The notes under the pieces were generated by a model. It was not told the origin of the DNA, ran no database searches, and was given only the letters and a program-made list of their open reading frames with translations. Below, piece by piece: positions 1 through 11,734 of a stretch of DNA of 64,000 nucleotides (position 1 is the first letter of the stretch; every line of letters begins with the position of its first letter). The translations under genes were made by a program, and so were the position numbers. This DNA comes from Paramecium pentaurelia (taxonomy: Eukaryota; Ciliophora; Oligohymenophorea; Peniculida; Parameciidae): positions 364,101 through 428,100 of the forward strand of contig CAJJDO010000041.1 of NCBI GenBank assembly GCA_905183005.1, in the 5' to 3' direction.

Positions 1-247
1 AATAAAATAATTAAGTAAAGACAGTAATAGATTTTCTATGATCAGCTAATTAATATTAAAGTGATTTTTGTTTAATCTCATCATTTTCAACATAAACTGT
101 ATGTTGGATAAATAATTCTAATACTCCATTCTAAATATTGAATGCTAAATCTCCTTTAGAATTTGTTAAACCTCCTAATTAGACTTCAAATATTATATCC
201 TACTATGTTTCTTGGGAACTGATATCATTAATTCTTTTATTCTTCAT
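1..247 (-). CDS. C-terminal-truncated hypothetical protein (runs off the left edge)
   Basis: The minus strand reads open from ATG at 247 to the window edge when TAA/TAG are read as Gln. The visible part starts MKNKRINDISSQETQQDIIF and continues with stretches such as EVQLGGLTNSKGDLAF and ELFIQHTVYVENDEIKQ. The composition (charged, Gln-rich, regular hydrophobics) looks like real protein, but I recognise no family. The start is uncertain, because further open stretches lie upstream on the same strand (see 248-775) and the true N-terminus may be there, joined by short introns I could not place. The 3' end is outside the window. Confidence 0.5.
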
Positions 248-775
248 TTTTCTAATTATTTTTAGTCTTATAATCCTGATTGTTATCCTAATAAAGAGAC
301 TGAATTTTATTTTACTTTAGTAAAATCTTATTAATAATATCAGATATCAAAGATGTTCATATTATTCTAATATTTTTCTAAACTTCTTCTTCATTTTACA
401 TTACAATCTTCTATTATTCTTATGCTTTTTATTTATCAATTATAATTTAGTTTTCAAAATCTATAGTAAATAATAATTGTATCCCTTTTAAAGTATTTTC
501 TTAATTTTTTTCTAATCATCATCCATACCACAACATTTAATACTTTATCTCCATAAGCACATAGACAATCTTAAGAAGTATTCTTAATGATATATGGAAT
601 TTCCTTTTTAGATTAAATATTGTAAACATATCACTCTATAACAAATAGATTTGATTTTTTAATCCTTTTTAAGAAAGTGAAATTGTTTTTTGAATTTTTA
701 ACTAAGTTATACTATGAATGTCTTCAAATATAATTATTCATTATCTAATATTTCAGGTAATTTATTTTAATTTAA
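248..775 (-). other. unresolved coding-like stretch upstream of the left-edge gene
   Basis: Several overlapping minus-strand frames are open for 30-90 codons (for example one containing KKIKKILQKGYNYYLLQILK, another containing SLYQDNNQDYKTKNNQ). They are broken by TGA, and no 20-35-nt GT-AG intron that I tried joins them cleanly. This may be the 5' part of the left-edge gene, a decayed gene, or sequence with indels. I assign no product. Confidence 0.25.
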
Positions 776-1212
776 ATGAGTGAATTTGTGGAATTAGAAG
801 AAGAATAAATCAAAAAATATTAGACTTTCCACAAAAAGCTTAGAATTGACATGGAAAAAGCCTTATAGAAACTGAAATAATTAGAAAATAAATAAGAAGA
901 TTACATACTTGTTACAGAATACATTAAAAATAATTAAGGCTAATCAAATATTAAAATGAATGTAGGTGCAAATACATTTTTAGATGTTGAATTGTAATAA
1001 AAACAATTCTAATGAATAGATCAAATCCAAAATTAATAACACTTGATGTAGGAATGAATGTCTTTGTTGAATTGAATTTTTGTGAAGCCAATTAAATAAT
1101 TGCAAAACAACTCTAAATTCTTTAATCTAAAATTGAAGAACAGAAAAAATCAATTCTTAGTATCCAATAATATATTGATTAAGTTGAAGAGATTTTGTTA
1201 TAATTTAAGTGA
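776..1212 (+). CDS. UXT: UXT-type prefoldin alpha-like chaperone subunit
   Basis: Translated with code 6 and one 26-nt intron (994-1019), this gives 136 residues ending at TGA 1210-1212, and frame is restored exactly. The central part, MNVGANTFLDVE then LITLDVGMNVFVELNFCEA, matches the beta-hairpin region of UXT/prefoldin alpha proteins (human UXT has a VDLGCNFF then ALGYGFFLELTLAEAL pattern). It is flanked by N- and C-terminal coiled coils, as usual for prefoldins. UXT belongs to the URI/R2TP prefoldin-like complex that helps assemble RNA polymerases and PIKK kinases. The length is typical (UXT about 150 residues). It converges with the minus-strand gene ending at 1224, leaving 11 bp. Confidence 0.8.
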
Positions 1213-1223
1213 TTTTTTAAGTA

Positions 1224-2000
1224 TCATTTTAATTTGACTAACCAAAAACTATTTATTGGATCAAAATTAGTTAGTGCTACTTTACGATGATTCTCCATTG
1301 ATCCATTCTCATTTATTCTAGATAAATACAACTTTGAATTTCTATGACGTAATTCTACTATAATATAAATATATTACTAACAAAAGTATTCTCATATAGA
1401 ATATCTGTTCCTATTTCTATTTACCAAATAGCTGAATCTTTTATTGTCTTATTAGTTATTGAACCCACCTTGTACTCTCCTTATAGAGTCTCTTCTGCGG
1501 CTAACAAAGTTTCAGTCAATAAATGACGTAACTAGATAATTATATGGATTTTGAATTACCACAAATCTATCCTAATTGATTATTGGACCTTCATGATTCA
1601 ATATAAATTCCCATTCTTCATACATCCCTATACATTCCATTCCTACTGATACTTCATACATTCCTCCATGTTTTATTGCGTGTGTCTATAAACTCCAAGT
1701 GCCAGCTGGGTTTTGTAACATCAATGGAATCTACTGAGACACTTGCTTCATGTCTATTGAAGCTTAAGGAGATGGAGCTGTAGATTAGTATTGAATTTAT
1801 CGATCTTATTGTATTATACTTTCTTCAGCTATTGTTTTCAAATTCTCCTGTATTATGACAGTCTCATATTTATAAGGAAGACTGCTTCCTTAATGTGTAT
1901 CTTAACTTATTAAATTATTATAAGAATGAGAAGATTTTATGAAACTATCAATTCTACGTGAACTCATATGCTCTGTCTCCTTACTTTCACATAATCCCAT
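1224..2000 (-). CDS. hypothetical protein with putative N-myristoylation signal
   Basis: The model has two introns (1532-1559, 28 nt; 1249-1280, 32 nt) and gives 238 residues ending at TGA 1224-1226. The N-terminus is MGLCESKETEH, with Gly2, Cys4 and Ser6, which fits a myristoylation/palmitoylation site. An alternative internal Met is at 1967, but the upstream ATG is in frame and makes biological sense of the start. The first third is Ser/Gln-rich. The rest, with stretches such as KHGGMYEVSVGMECIGMYEE and WEFILNHEG, looks like a folded beta-rich domain I cannot name. Likely attached to the cytoplasmic face of a membrane (inference). Confidence 0.65.
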
Positions 2001-2747
2001 TAATTAATAATATATTTAGAGTATATTTTCACATCTTTTTAAAATTATATTAAATAGGAATGACGTATGCATTTATCACTAAATCAATAAAAGAAAATAA
2101 CTCTAAATTTTATTGTCTTTTATTATAAATCAATGGTTCTTAAGATGTAATGTGTATATCTTACTAAATCTATATATATTATAATTTTTTATTTATTTTT
2201 AAATCATTTCCAATATATATTAGGATATATAAGTTATGGATATTCTTTCTAAATTTTCCTTATTTTTTTAAAAGATATTGTTATTTTCATTACAATGGAT
2301 ATTACTAATTATTGAGAGCTTATTTAATCCATAAATTCTATATTCAATAAGCATCAATAATTTATTCATATTTTCTATTCTTTTTAAAATATGATTCTAA
2401 TTTTCTCACTTATTTCATTTGCTATTTAATAATAGTTTACTTTATCAATATCTTCTCAATTTAACTTGAAAATTCATTTATTTATCTTCTTAATTTAATT
2501 AAAGAAATTAATAGAAATTTCTATTTTATTTTTCTCTATTAATCTTCCTCATTCTTACTCTCCTAATTCCTCATTTTAAAAATTCTACAACAATTAAGAT
2601 ATTTATTCACTAATAAGATATCTTGATGATCATGTAATATCTATTTAACTACTTCTATTATTTTAATAAATGATATAATTATAGATTAGTATTATCAAAG
2701 TTTTCAATAATTTGTCTTACCACATTAAGTATAAAAAACATCACAAA
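2001..2747. other. AT-rich intergenic spacer
   Basis: No open frame longer than noise was found on either strand. The sequence is dominated by A/T homopolymers and short runs such as tatatata. I see no gene, RNA or repeat here. Confidence 0.5.
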
Positions 2748-3098
2748 ATGAATAATTATAGATAATTTATTAAATTAAAAAGTATCACTTGACAAAGAAG
2801 ATATTGATGAGTTTAAATTATACTAATAAATCTAAATTTGTCTAAAGAGGAATAAGGAACTTAATTAAATCCACATAAGTAATACCAATCCAATAAATAA
2901 GGCAATTAAGGGTTTAAACAAGGTTTTTGTGTTGTATTTGTAAGAGGAGCTTCTCAATCAAAAATAAAGTTCAGAAACATTTTGCAGGCATTCTTGCAAT
3001 TTATCAATGGATATGGAAGCGAAATGATAGGAGAGATACCTATATTAATTTCTAAGAGACCAGTAAAATTCTTAATTTTTTATCCTTACATTTTCTGA
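2748..3098 (+). CDS. small hypothetical protein
   Basis: With a 30-nt GT...AG intron at 2782-2811 the frame runs 106 residues to TGA 3096-3098. The middle, FCVVFVRGASQSKIKFRNIL then LQFINGYGSEMIGEIPILIS, looks like part of a real globular domain, but I recognise no family. The same frame continues downstream with good composition but interrupted by TGA codons (see 3099-3803), so the protein may originally have been longer. The intron is slightly long for this window and the model is moderate. Confidence 0.4.
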
Positions 3099-3803
3099 CA
3101 ATAAAATAATCACCTATTTTTTTTCAAGAGTTTTTTAAATCACAACCCAAATTCAATTTATATTTATGCAATTCATTTCTATATTTCATTTGGAAATGAT
3201 AATTAGGTTCACTGAAAGATTTTTTCAAAATAAATGTATAAACCTTTATATTCAACCTTAAAGAGCATAAAAATAATTAACCTTCACCCAACTTCAAAAT
3301 TTATTACAACAATATTACTCAACCTATTACTAAAAAAGATATTTATTATACTAGACTGGAGAATTATCTCACACTAAAACTATTAAGCTGAATCCTAAAA
3401 TATTACAGAGTCGTACATTCATAAACCTCCTGATCTATGAACACCCTAAAGATTCATTGGATACTACGCAATCCTAAAAAATTGATAAAGCAGAGATTTG
3501 TATTTTATTTATGATTATAAATAATTTTAATGTTGTTATATTAAATATCTAAAATTGTAATAATGTTAATTACATAATTATAAATTTACTATGTTTTGAA
3601 ACTAACCAATGATAGTTCACATAAAAATTCATTAAAATTCTAATCTAAAATATATTGAATGGGATTTTCGAGAAAAGATCTAATTTTTCATATTAACTAT
3701 TTAAAGTATCTCAAATAATTGATTTACTATTAAATATTCAAATGAATCATTTTACTTTTATATATTACATTCATGTTTTAACCTTGAAATTTAATTTCAT
3801 ATA
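3099..3803 (+). other. possible decayed 3' continuation of the preceding gene, then AT-rich spacer
   Basis: From 3099 to about 3500 the frame of the preceding gene continues with plausible residues (for example SFLNHNPNSIYIYAIHF, HKPPDL, TPQRFIGYYAILKN) but is cut by several TGA codons that I could not hide in short introns. From about 3500 onward only AT-rich spacer is visible. Confidence 0.25.
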
Positions 3804-4131
3804 TCATAAAAATTAAATTTCATAATAATCTGAAACTTTAAACTTAACAAATTTGAATACATAAAACTAATAGCACTTAAATTTTTTTATAAATTTTTAG
3901 AAATTAAAAAATTTAATGTCTTTTAAATGGATAATAAATATAATTAACTCTATCAAATTAATTTCCCTCATAAATCTATTTATTCTCCTCATTTCTCTTC
4001 CTATAGCTCCTTCATTCTCTCTTATTTCTAAATTATCTTACTATCTGTTTCTTACTAATAATCTATTTCCTTTTTTCTATTTTTCTTCTTTACATTTCCC
4101 TTTTTCTCAACCTCTCTCTCTCCAGCAACAT
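3804..4131 (-). CDS. small basic coiled-coil hypothetical protein
   Basis: A 28-nt intron at 4028-4055 joins two open segments into 99 residues ending at TGA 3804-3806. The N-terminal part, LLERERLRKREMQRRKIEKR, is an Arg/Lys/Glu helix. The C-terminal part is Lys/Phe/Ile-rich. There is no recognisable family. It lies downstream of the family gene ending at 4266 on the same strand. Restored frame supports the intron, but the composition is simple, so this could be a small relic. Confidence 0.35.
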
Positions 4132-4265
4132 ATGTTCTTTAATTAATGATAATAGCCAAAAAATTGCTTTGGTTTAGTAAAAAACCTCTTCGGCATATAT
4201 ATTTTGATTTATGTATATAATAATATAAATATAAATAACGATAAAATTTAATTGCTTAGTTATCT

Positions 4266-4793
4266 TCACAAATTCTTTATGTGAGTGAAATTTTGAGGAT
4301 TCTTGATACCCTTATATATTTAATATCTGTATTTCATATGCCAATTATGTTAAACAATTTTGGAATTAAATATATAATTAATGGCCTATTTCTTTATAAA
4401 AATTTGACTACTAATACTTCTACAATTATACCTAATTATTCTGAATGCTCTTCTATATTCTTCTTCCTCAGGGTCTTCAGATCTTTATAATAAAGTACTG
4501 AAAACCCTAATATTTAGTTACTTTTTTTTATATTGAGAAATCTTATCAATAAATTTCACAACTTTCAGTTAATCTTTTAAAATTTCAATACATAAGTTTG
4601 ATTAATTCTTACATGCAAAAGTTATTATGCTTTTACAATAATTTTTTGGAATATTCTTTGTGTCCTTCTAATCCTATATTAATCTTACTTCTCTTTTCTT
4701 ATAAATTTGAAGTTTTATCTTTGGAAATTAAGAGTTTACTTAAGTATACTATGGAATTAGCTAGCTCTAAGGATAAAAGCTAAACCTAAACAT
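4266..4793 (-). CDS. small ciliate-type family protein, copy 1
   Basis: A single exon of 175 residues on the minus strand from ATG 4793 to TGA 4266-4268, open only with TAA/TAG as Gln. It starts with a short Phe/Tyr/Pro/Gln-rich leader (MFRFSFYPQSQLIPQ). The conserved body has NYCKSIITFACK, a helical LKVVKFIDKIS segment, then SEDPEEEEYRRAFRIIRYNC, and it ends in a basic tail (HMKYRQQIYKGIKN). The same order of motifs occurs in the genes at 37,759 (NYAKAI, RLFRIL) and 38,668 (NFAKAI, KTFRIL). The family has no function I know; similar small proteins appear to be multicopy in ciliates (inference). Confidence 0.65.
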
Positions 4794-6240
4794 GTTATTT
4801 ATATCTAATTATGTTTTTCCAAAATGAACCTATTAAAAAGATAGAATAGAATATACCACAAATTAATTATAAGAAATAAAAATGACAAAAGGATATTTAG
4901 GAGTATCATGGGATTGGCTTTAAGCTACTTATAAATTGTGTAAGGCTTTCAAAAATTTTTGTATTATCAAGGTTTCTTTTTGTAAATATTTCACTGTGTG
5001 ACTATAATATAGTCAACAATTACTTATGATCTGGGAATAAAGAAATCTATTTGGGTATGTTTATACCATTCAAGGCTTGTTGATCTTCGCACTTTATAAG
5101 CAAGTGATTCATTCAAATTAAAAAAAACAAATCTTATTATAATATACTAATCGAATATTAAATTTTTTGAACAAAGTTGACTTTTTATTTTCTATCAGAT
5201 TTAAAATAAAATCATGAATGATGTATCTATAAACTTCAATTCATTCAATTCTACTCCTTTATTTTCATATCTCTAAAAGTTGTTTAGCAATTAAATTAAT
5301 TTATTTCTTTAGCTCCTCTTACTGTTTTAAATTAAAATATTCAAATTTCTTCATCATCATTCAGGAATGAATTAATTCATCCTACCATAAAAAAATTATC
5401 ATTACTACATTTACATATGTCACTTACTTTTAGCTCTTTTTCCAAAGTGGTTTATATTTATAGAAAAAACGTCACATTCTTACTAAATGTTGAAGAGATG
5501 TTCAACTAAATTATAAATCTTAAGTTTCATTGTTTCTCATATTTAAACATTTGATATACTTTAGGGTATTGATCATATTAAAAGGATTTTGAATATCATA
5601 AATTAATATTGAATTATAATATTTTTTTCAAATATAGTGAAAGGCAAATTATTTACATAAATTAACTAAATTTCTCAATCTTTCATCTTATTATAGAGTC
5701 ATAAACTTCTTCTATACTGTTTTTATATCAAATATGGTTTAATAAAAAATATTTATGTTTAATCAACCAAAATATATGGTTTAATTTTTAAGTTATGATA
5801 GCTTAAAAGCATATTATTATAAAGATTAGAACAGTTTTTGACATTATTTTTAAGTAATTTCATAAAATTGGTTTAATTGTACATTTTTTATATAAATTTC
5901 TATTAGGTATTATAATGGAAAACTGAAAAAAATTGAGTCTTTGGTATGGTAAGGAAGTACTTAAATGAATATAAAAATAACATAATCTTAAATTTTGAAT
6001 TTGATTTTAAAGATTTTAGATGTTTTTAGAGAGTTATCTTCATAATATTATAATATCATCTAGATGATAGTAGAATTTCTAACTTGAAGCAATATCTAAT
6101 TGATATCCAATAGTTATATTGAAGTATTTAATGATCATTATTATTTTTGTAGCATATTGCAATACTATAACTTTAAGGAAGATAGATAATCGAATTATCT
6201 GACAATAATATTATATAATTATTTATATATATTAATACAA
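4794..6240. other. AT-rich spacer with only short open stretches
   Basis: Apart from a 38-codon plus-strand frame at 4882 (MTKGYLGVSWDWLQATYK) and a 30-codon minus-strand coiled-coil-like scrap around 5280-5380, nothing coding was supported. The spacer is unusually long for this gene density. No tRNA or repeat was seen. Confidence 0.35.
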
Positions 6241-6923
6241 ATGAGTACAGGATTAACTAAGATGAACCCATATTGTTAAATAAATCGTGTACAATTAAGA
6301 AATGGGAGTGTTGGACCCAAAATATAACCAAAGAGGAGGTTGGACTCTGATCTCAATTCATCATAAATCACACCTTCTTATAAAGTAGGTTTTCTATAGA
6401 TTTAGCATACACCAACTAATTTTGAGAGATGCAATTTAGATGTATTTGAGGATAAGGTATTATAATTTTCGATGATGATAGTCAAAACCTACAGATTCAT
6501 CAATGAATTCAACACAGTTGCGAAAGAGTCCTTCATTTAGAATGAAGAATTATCGTCATATAACTCCAGGAGCAAGAGATGATATAAGAAGACAAACCAA
6601 TTTTTAAAGTTCTGTAAGAATATTTTATATGAATCTTAAGGCAGGCTTTCAAATAGAGAGTAAGTGCGATGGAATTACTTTAATTTCAACTTGGGACTGA
6701 TGATGAATAATAGTAAATTAGACATACATAACCAATAAAGAAGATAGTGGCAACTCCTTCTTCATCTAGTTAAACAACTTCTGTTCCAAAATATAATATT
6801 GATCAAACAATATTGGAAGATAATAAAGATGCTAATTTAGAAGAAGTTCATTTTTTTTAAGTAGAAATGCAATAAAAATACAAAAAATGGTTAGAGAATA
6901 TTGAAAAGAAGTTAAAAAAGTGA
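6241..6923 (+). CDS. hypothetical protein, first of a tandem paralogous pair
   Basis: Two introns (6457-6481, 25 nt; 6614-6644, 31 nt) give 208 residues ending at TGA 6921-6923 with exact frame. The N-terminal half is Ser/Gln/Arg-rich and probably disordered. A short block, LRKSPSFRMKNYRH, is shared with the next gene, as is a C-terminal helical block (EEVHFFQVEMQQKYKKWLEN). No domain is recognised. Ser-rich segments with RKSPSF look like phosphorylation-prone linker (inference). The adjacent paralogue starts 31 bp after the stop, so this is a tandem duplication. Confidence 0.65.
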
Positions 6924-6954
6924 ATTTCATCTACTTATATATAAATAAATTAAA

Positions 6955-7631
6955 ATGAACGTCTGTGCTATCCGTCATATTCCATACACAAATAAGAATG
7001 ACAACAGATAAAATGTAGTTGATTAAAATAGAGCCAAGAGTTCTCAAGGAACAAGATTACATTCAGCAACTCATTATAGATGTTCAACTTAATAAAGCAG
7101 CAATCAAACTCCAAATCAAGGCAAAATGCAATATTATGAAGTATAATCAGATATCTTTTGATTCTTAGATTCAACCCTATGTTGGTCAACTCATCAAGGT
7201 ACTATTTATTGAAACTCAAATTAGAACTAGTAATAATCCTTTGTCTCTTCATAATTTAGAAAAAGTCCATCCTTTCGTGTTAAAAATTATCATCCTTAAG
7301 ACATAGTCAATAGTGTAGCATAATAATCAAGCTAAAATTTATTATAATCTAAGTAAAGACACATTAAACAAATAGCAATGAAAAAATTGAAAGAATGAAT
7401 CGCATAAATTGTTTAGGGGATTTGCTTCAATAGATGGGTGAAAACAATCAACAAATAAAATAGTCTATCCTTGCTGATTTAGTAACAGTTCCAAAACATA
7501 AGACTGAGACATTCAATACTAAAAATTAAAAGGAATAGAATATAGAAGAATTACATTTCTATTTAGTTGAATCTTAATAAAGAATCAAATAGCATACATA
7601 CATTATAGAATAATAAAAATATCTTAGTTGA
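6955..7631 (+). CDS. hypothetical protein, second of a tandem paralogous pair
   Basis: Three introns (7141-7168, 28 nt; 7199-7224, 26 nt; 7353-7375, 23 nt) give 199 residues ending at TGA 7629-7631. It shares FRKSPSFRVKNYHP and the C-terminal EELHFYLVESQQRI block with the gene at 6241, in the same order and spacing, while the rest has diverged. The central MNRINCLGDLLQQMGENNQQ is helical. Intron positions near the shared blocks may be partly conserved. I do not recognise a function. Translating without introns gives TGA inside each splice region, which supports the model. Confidence 0.65.
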
Positions 7632-8465
7632 ATAAGTCTAATGCATTTAATTTTTATATTTTACTTACATTCACACTGTAAAAGTTATAGTGAATACTCA
7701 TTTCTAAAATATCAACAGATGAAAGAATGATTTAAATCATTTGAATTTAAATTAGATTCTTTGTAAATGAACCATTTCAAAATTGAATTATTTATAAAAT
7801 AATTAATAATGAATAATCAATTCAAAAGCTAGAACAAACTAAAAGGCAAGAAATAAAGAAATTTATTTGGATTGATACTATGCTAAAGTAATATGATTGA
7901 AGGGAAATTGAGATGATAATTAATAATATTAGTTTGAGTAGATTTAGAAGACAATTAATGAAAGTATTGATTGCAAGATTTGTTAAATTATAAGAAGAAC
8001 AATATAATTAAGAATGAAAATGAATTAGAAGAATCAAATTTGTAATTGAAAAATCAGTGATATATAATGATTAAATAAAGATGTTTAATAAGAAATAGTT
8101 ATAAAGAAATGATATTAAACTAGTTCTTATAAACAATTAAGAATTCTATAAACTACAAAAATAAGTTTAATGATTTCAAAAAGAATAGTTAATTTATAAA
8201 ATAATAACTAATAAGCATAACTAAATTATAAAAGATAGACAGAAAACTAAAACAACTAATTTAACATAAAACTAATAAAATGAACTGTTAAACTTAGATA
8301 AGACTAACATATGCTTCATAAATTAGTTTTCTTATCTTCGAAATGTGGATTATAATTGATTGTTAGAATAATAGAAATATGTATATTTGATATAATTATT
8401 TGGATATGAATTCAATTATGATTTAATATTCATAATTCTTATACAAATAAATTTTATTTGCAATC
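7632..8465 (+). other. unresolved, weakly coding-like stretch
   Basis: Several plus-strand frames of 30-50 codons are Gln/Lys/Ile-rich and helical (for example KLEQTKRQEIKKFIWIDTM near 7830, MFNKKQLQRNDIKLVLINNQ near 8080). They are broken by TGA, and I could not join them with short introns. This may be a decayed coiled-coil gene. No other feature is visible. Confidence 0.25.
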
Positions 8466-9681
8466 ATGAGTGATTTCTAAAATAGATAATATTTTACATC
8501 TTCTTCTTCAAGACAGTACACTTCTGGTACTAAGGATAATGTTAGAAGTACTACTTAAGAAAAAGTAGAATAGATAATTAACCGTGAGACACCAAAAGTG
8601 TAGGTATAATAAGTTTTTAAATTTTTTAGACAAGAACAGTAGAAGTAGAATAAAGAAGTGTCTAATAATATCCAAGAATGCAATCTCAATAAATATTGAG
8701 AACATAGACCTAAGGTTTTGTAGGCGGTTAAAGCTATGTGTCTAATATGGCAGCAATACCTTAGATTGGATATTAAGGCAATTATTCAGTTTAATAAAAT
8801 TGTGTGGCTGCCTAATAATTATGCATGAATGTTATAGTTGTTTCAAAGGAAGAGATTGAAGCACCTTGGAGATTAGAGTGTGAATATTTACAATCTTTAA
8901 TTGCTGAATTAGAAAAAAGAAAAGAAGTCTAAGTAGTAGAAAAAATAGTAGAGAAGGAAAAAATTGTGACAGATAACTCTAAAGTAGAGTTATTGGAGTC
9001 TCAATTAAGATAATTAAGATCAGAAAATGATTAGTTGACTGTTCAATTATAATCAATGAGAGGAGAAATTTAATTAAGAAGTTCATAAACTGAAGACTTT
9101 GCCTCTAAAGAAAGAGAATTTTTCAATTTGAGACTCAAATTTGAGTAACAAATTAGAGATTATGAGGATTAGATTAGAAGATTACAACAAGAAAATGCAA
9201 ATCTAAGAAAAGAAAATGAAGAATTAATTTAAAAAATAAGCAATCTAGAGGTAAGATATTTTAATAGTTTTAGATGAAAGTTGCTATGTTATCTTCAGAG
9301 ATTGAAAGATTAGTTTATGCAAGTAAAGTTAAAGATGGAGATTTAGAAGATTGGAAACTTAGATATGCCGAATTGGAATCTCAAGGATTAACTGTTGTTC
9401 AAGAAAAAGTAACATATCTTTCTTCTGAAGTTGAAGTGTGGAAGTAGAAATTCATAAAAGTTAATCATGATTATAATGAATGTTAAGAAGAGTTGACTAT
9501 GTGCTAAGCTGAGTTGGAAGCTTTAAAGAAAGGCTAAAAGAAGGTAATATTTAAAAAAAATCAATTTTAGGAAGTTGTAGTAACATCATCAAAGGTTGTT
9601 TCAAGGACTGGTGGTACAACGACTACTTCATCTATGGGTTAGACAAGAAGCAGTAGAACATATGAATAATTTTAACCATGA
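8466..9681 (+). CDS. coiled-coil protein, cytoskeletal type
   Basis: Three introns (8604-8629, 26 nt; 9251-9273, 23 nt; 9544-9570, 27 nt) give 379 residues with exact frame. There is a Ser/Thr/Gln-rich head (residues 1-60), a Gly/Gln/Val-rich segment, then from about residue 115 a long charged coiled coil with the repetitive VVEKIVEKEKIVTD and heptads such as LLESQLRQLRSENDQL. The tail is Thr/Ser-rich (SRTGGTTTTSSMGQ). Head/rod/tail architecture resembles ciliate cortical or basal-body filament proteins. EKIVEKEKIV recalls alveolin-type repeats but is too short to assign that family. Function not known. Confidence 0.7.
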
Positions 9682-10010
9682 GAAAATCAAAATAACACAT
9701 ATAAAACAACATATATAATTTTTAATCAATAATTTTTAAATATTAATATAGAAATGGACGATATTTAGCATAAAGATTATGTATTCCTTTGCCATTATAG
9801 TAAGTACTTATATATTTATATGTAACCACCAATAAAAAAACACTTTGACACAACAATAAATTAAGATAGAATTTTTATTATTCCAATGAAAATACATTTC
9901 AATACAAGTTGGCATCTTTAGGTACACATAAGCCAATAATTGTTATTAAAATTAAAATACATCTAAATGAAAGTAGATAACTTTCTTCTTGAAATGTTAC
10001 TCCATAATAA
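9682..10010 (+). other. possible 5' exons of the following gene, unresolved
   Basis: An ATG at 9752 (MDDIQHKDYVF) and a good-looking stretch NFYYSNENTFQYKLASLGTH near 9872 lie in front of the next gene. They are separated from it by TGA codons, and no intron of normal size resolves this. They may be the true N-terminus, or a remnant. Confidence 0.25.
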
Positions 10011-11485
10011 ATGTTGACTGATTTACAAACTTTAGCAAGATTCTTGTTATAAATGACTAATTCTCCTCCAAATTATGATAAATTATAAAATAATAGAAAA
10101 AAATATTAGATTTAGTAGTAAACGAAGTTATGTTTTTTAGGCTAAATTAAATATTCCTTTTGTTATTAACAAGGAATTGTCTTAAGTGTAAACAGGAAAA
10201 AATAATTTAAAATTATAAATGGCAGCTAGAAACATAGATAGGTATAAAATCTTATTTAGTTTCTAATTAAAGCCTACTAAAAAGTCTCAGTAGGAACTTA
10301 AATAACTTTTATTCTATCAATTGTAGATAATAATTTAATACTTAAAATGACACTTAATTAAGGATATTTGATACAACATACAACAAATATTAACATTTTC
10401 AGGTCACATTTAGAATATAGTTTATTTTAAGAAGATTTGTCTTATTGAGACTACTAGAAAATAATTAATATCTTTGGGCTTAGAAAAGTAATTAGTTGTT
10501 TGAAATATTGATGATATATTTATTTCAACCTAAACAAAGTTTTCAGAAACATTCAATTAGATAACTCTCATATAGTATTTAGTGATTTAAATAGAGATAT
10601 CAATATTTACAATTTTGACACACAAAAGATAGGAACAAACAATACTATAAATTTGAATAAGATTAATGAATTGACACTCTTAAAGAAAAGAGATAAATTT
10701 ATTTTATACTCTTCAGATTCAATAATAAAAATGTGGGGAGAATTTGAACAACCTTACTAGACTTCGTAGAATATCAAATTACTCTTACCTGAATTGCTCT
10801 AATCAATATTAAGCACTTATCAATACAAAATTTTGATTTTTTATTGTATAAAATCTAATAAGATAAAATAAATTATTGTTTATTTTCTATAAATCAGGAA
10901 TCAAATATACTTAATTCAAAAGTATTCACCATCAAAATAGTTGATTACTCCATTTGGTAAGCACATCAATCTAACTATCACGTATGTTAAGATGAAGACA
11001 AAAGCATACCCAATCTACATTTTATGACAATTCTCAGCTCCTATATAGAAGATGATTGCAAAAAACATGAATCTATTAAAATACTTAATTTTTACACTAT
11101 CGTTATAAAAAACTCTGCTTCATTCAATTTCTATTCAAGAATTATAGTAGTTACTAATGCTCTCTAACTCATATATGATATAACCAAAACGATTATTATT
11201 AATAATCTTAAAATGATTGCTCCAACAAATAAGTATACTATTGTTTCAGCAAAAACTTATGATGTTTAACATTAGGGATCAATACAACTGAGTTTGTTAT
11301 TATATTTACTAATTTTGTATGATTAAGACGGCAGAAATGCAATAAAAAATAGTTATTAAACTATAAACCGTCTTTTCACATAAGGGAAACTATTTCTAAT
11401 ACTCTATCTAGCATAATAAACTTTATTGCCTATCTAAAGGTATTTCCATTTTATTTAATAATATAATTATAAATACTATTTTTGA
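10011..11485 (+). CDS. hypothetical protein, possibly beta-propeller-like
   Basis: Three introns (10403-10434, 32 nt; 10539-10560, 22 nt; 10982-11004, 23 nt) give 465 residues ending at TGA 11483-11485 with exact frame. The start at 10011 is the first usable ATG and may be internal. One segment, HIVFSDLNRDINIYNFDTQK followed by FILYSSDSIIKMWGEF, resembles one or two WD40 blades (a W preceded by a short SDSIIKM strand), but no series of blades is evident. The rest is Leu/Ile/Gln-rich. Treat the WD resemblance as weak. Confidence 0.5.
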
Positions 11486-11734
11486 TAATCAAGAAATTAT
11501 TAAATCAAAGAACTCATTACTTTAAAAGTCAGATTCATTAAATATTTTGAAATTAGTAAAATAATATTTGAATCTTAAAAGTCAAAAATAGTTATTTAAG
11601 GTTTTATAAAAATAAAAAATGAAAGAACTCATAGTTGTGAATGTTCAAATATATTTAATTAGATAAGAATGAATTATTTTTATTTTTCATTATGAAAAAA
11701 TATACAAAAATTTATTGAATTACTTATAATTAAT

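Noticed and set aside
10400..11490. Pseudogene made of many TGA-broken pieces
   Set aside because: Three short GT-AG introns join the pieces into one exact frame, so it is a gene; only its 5' end remains doubtful.
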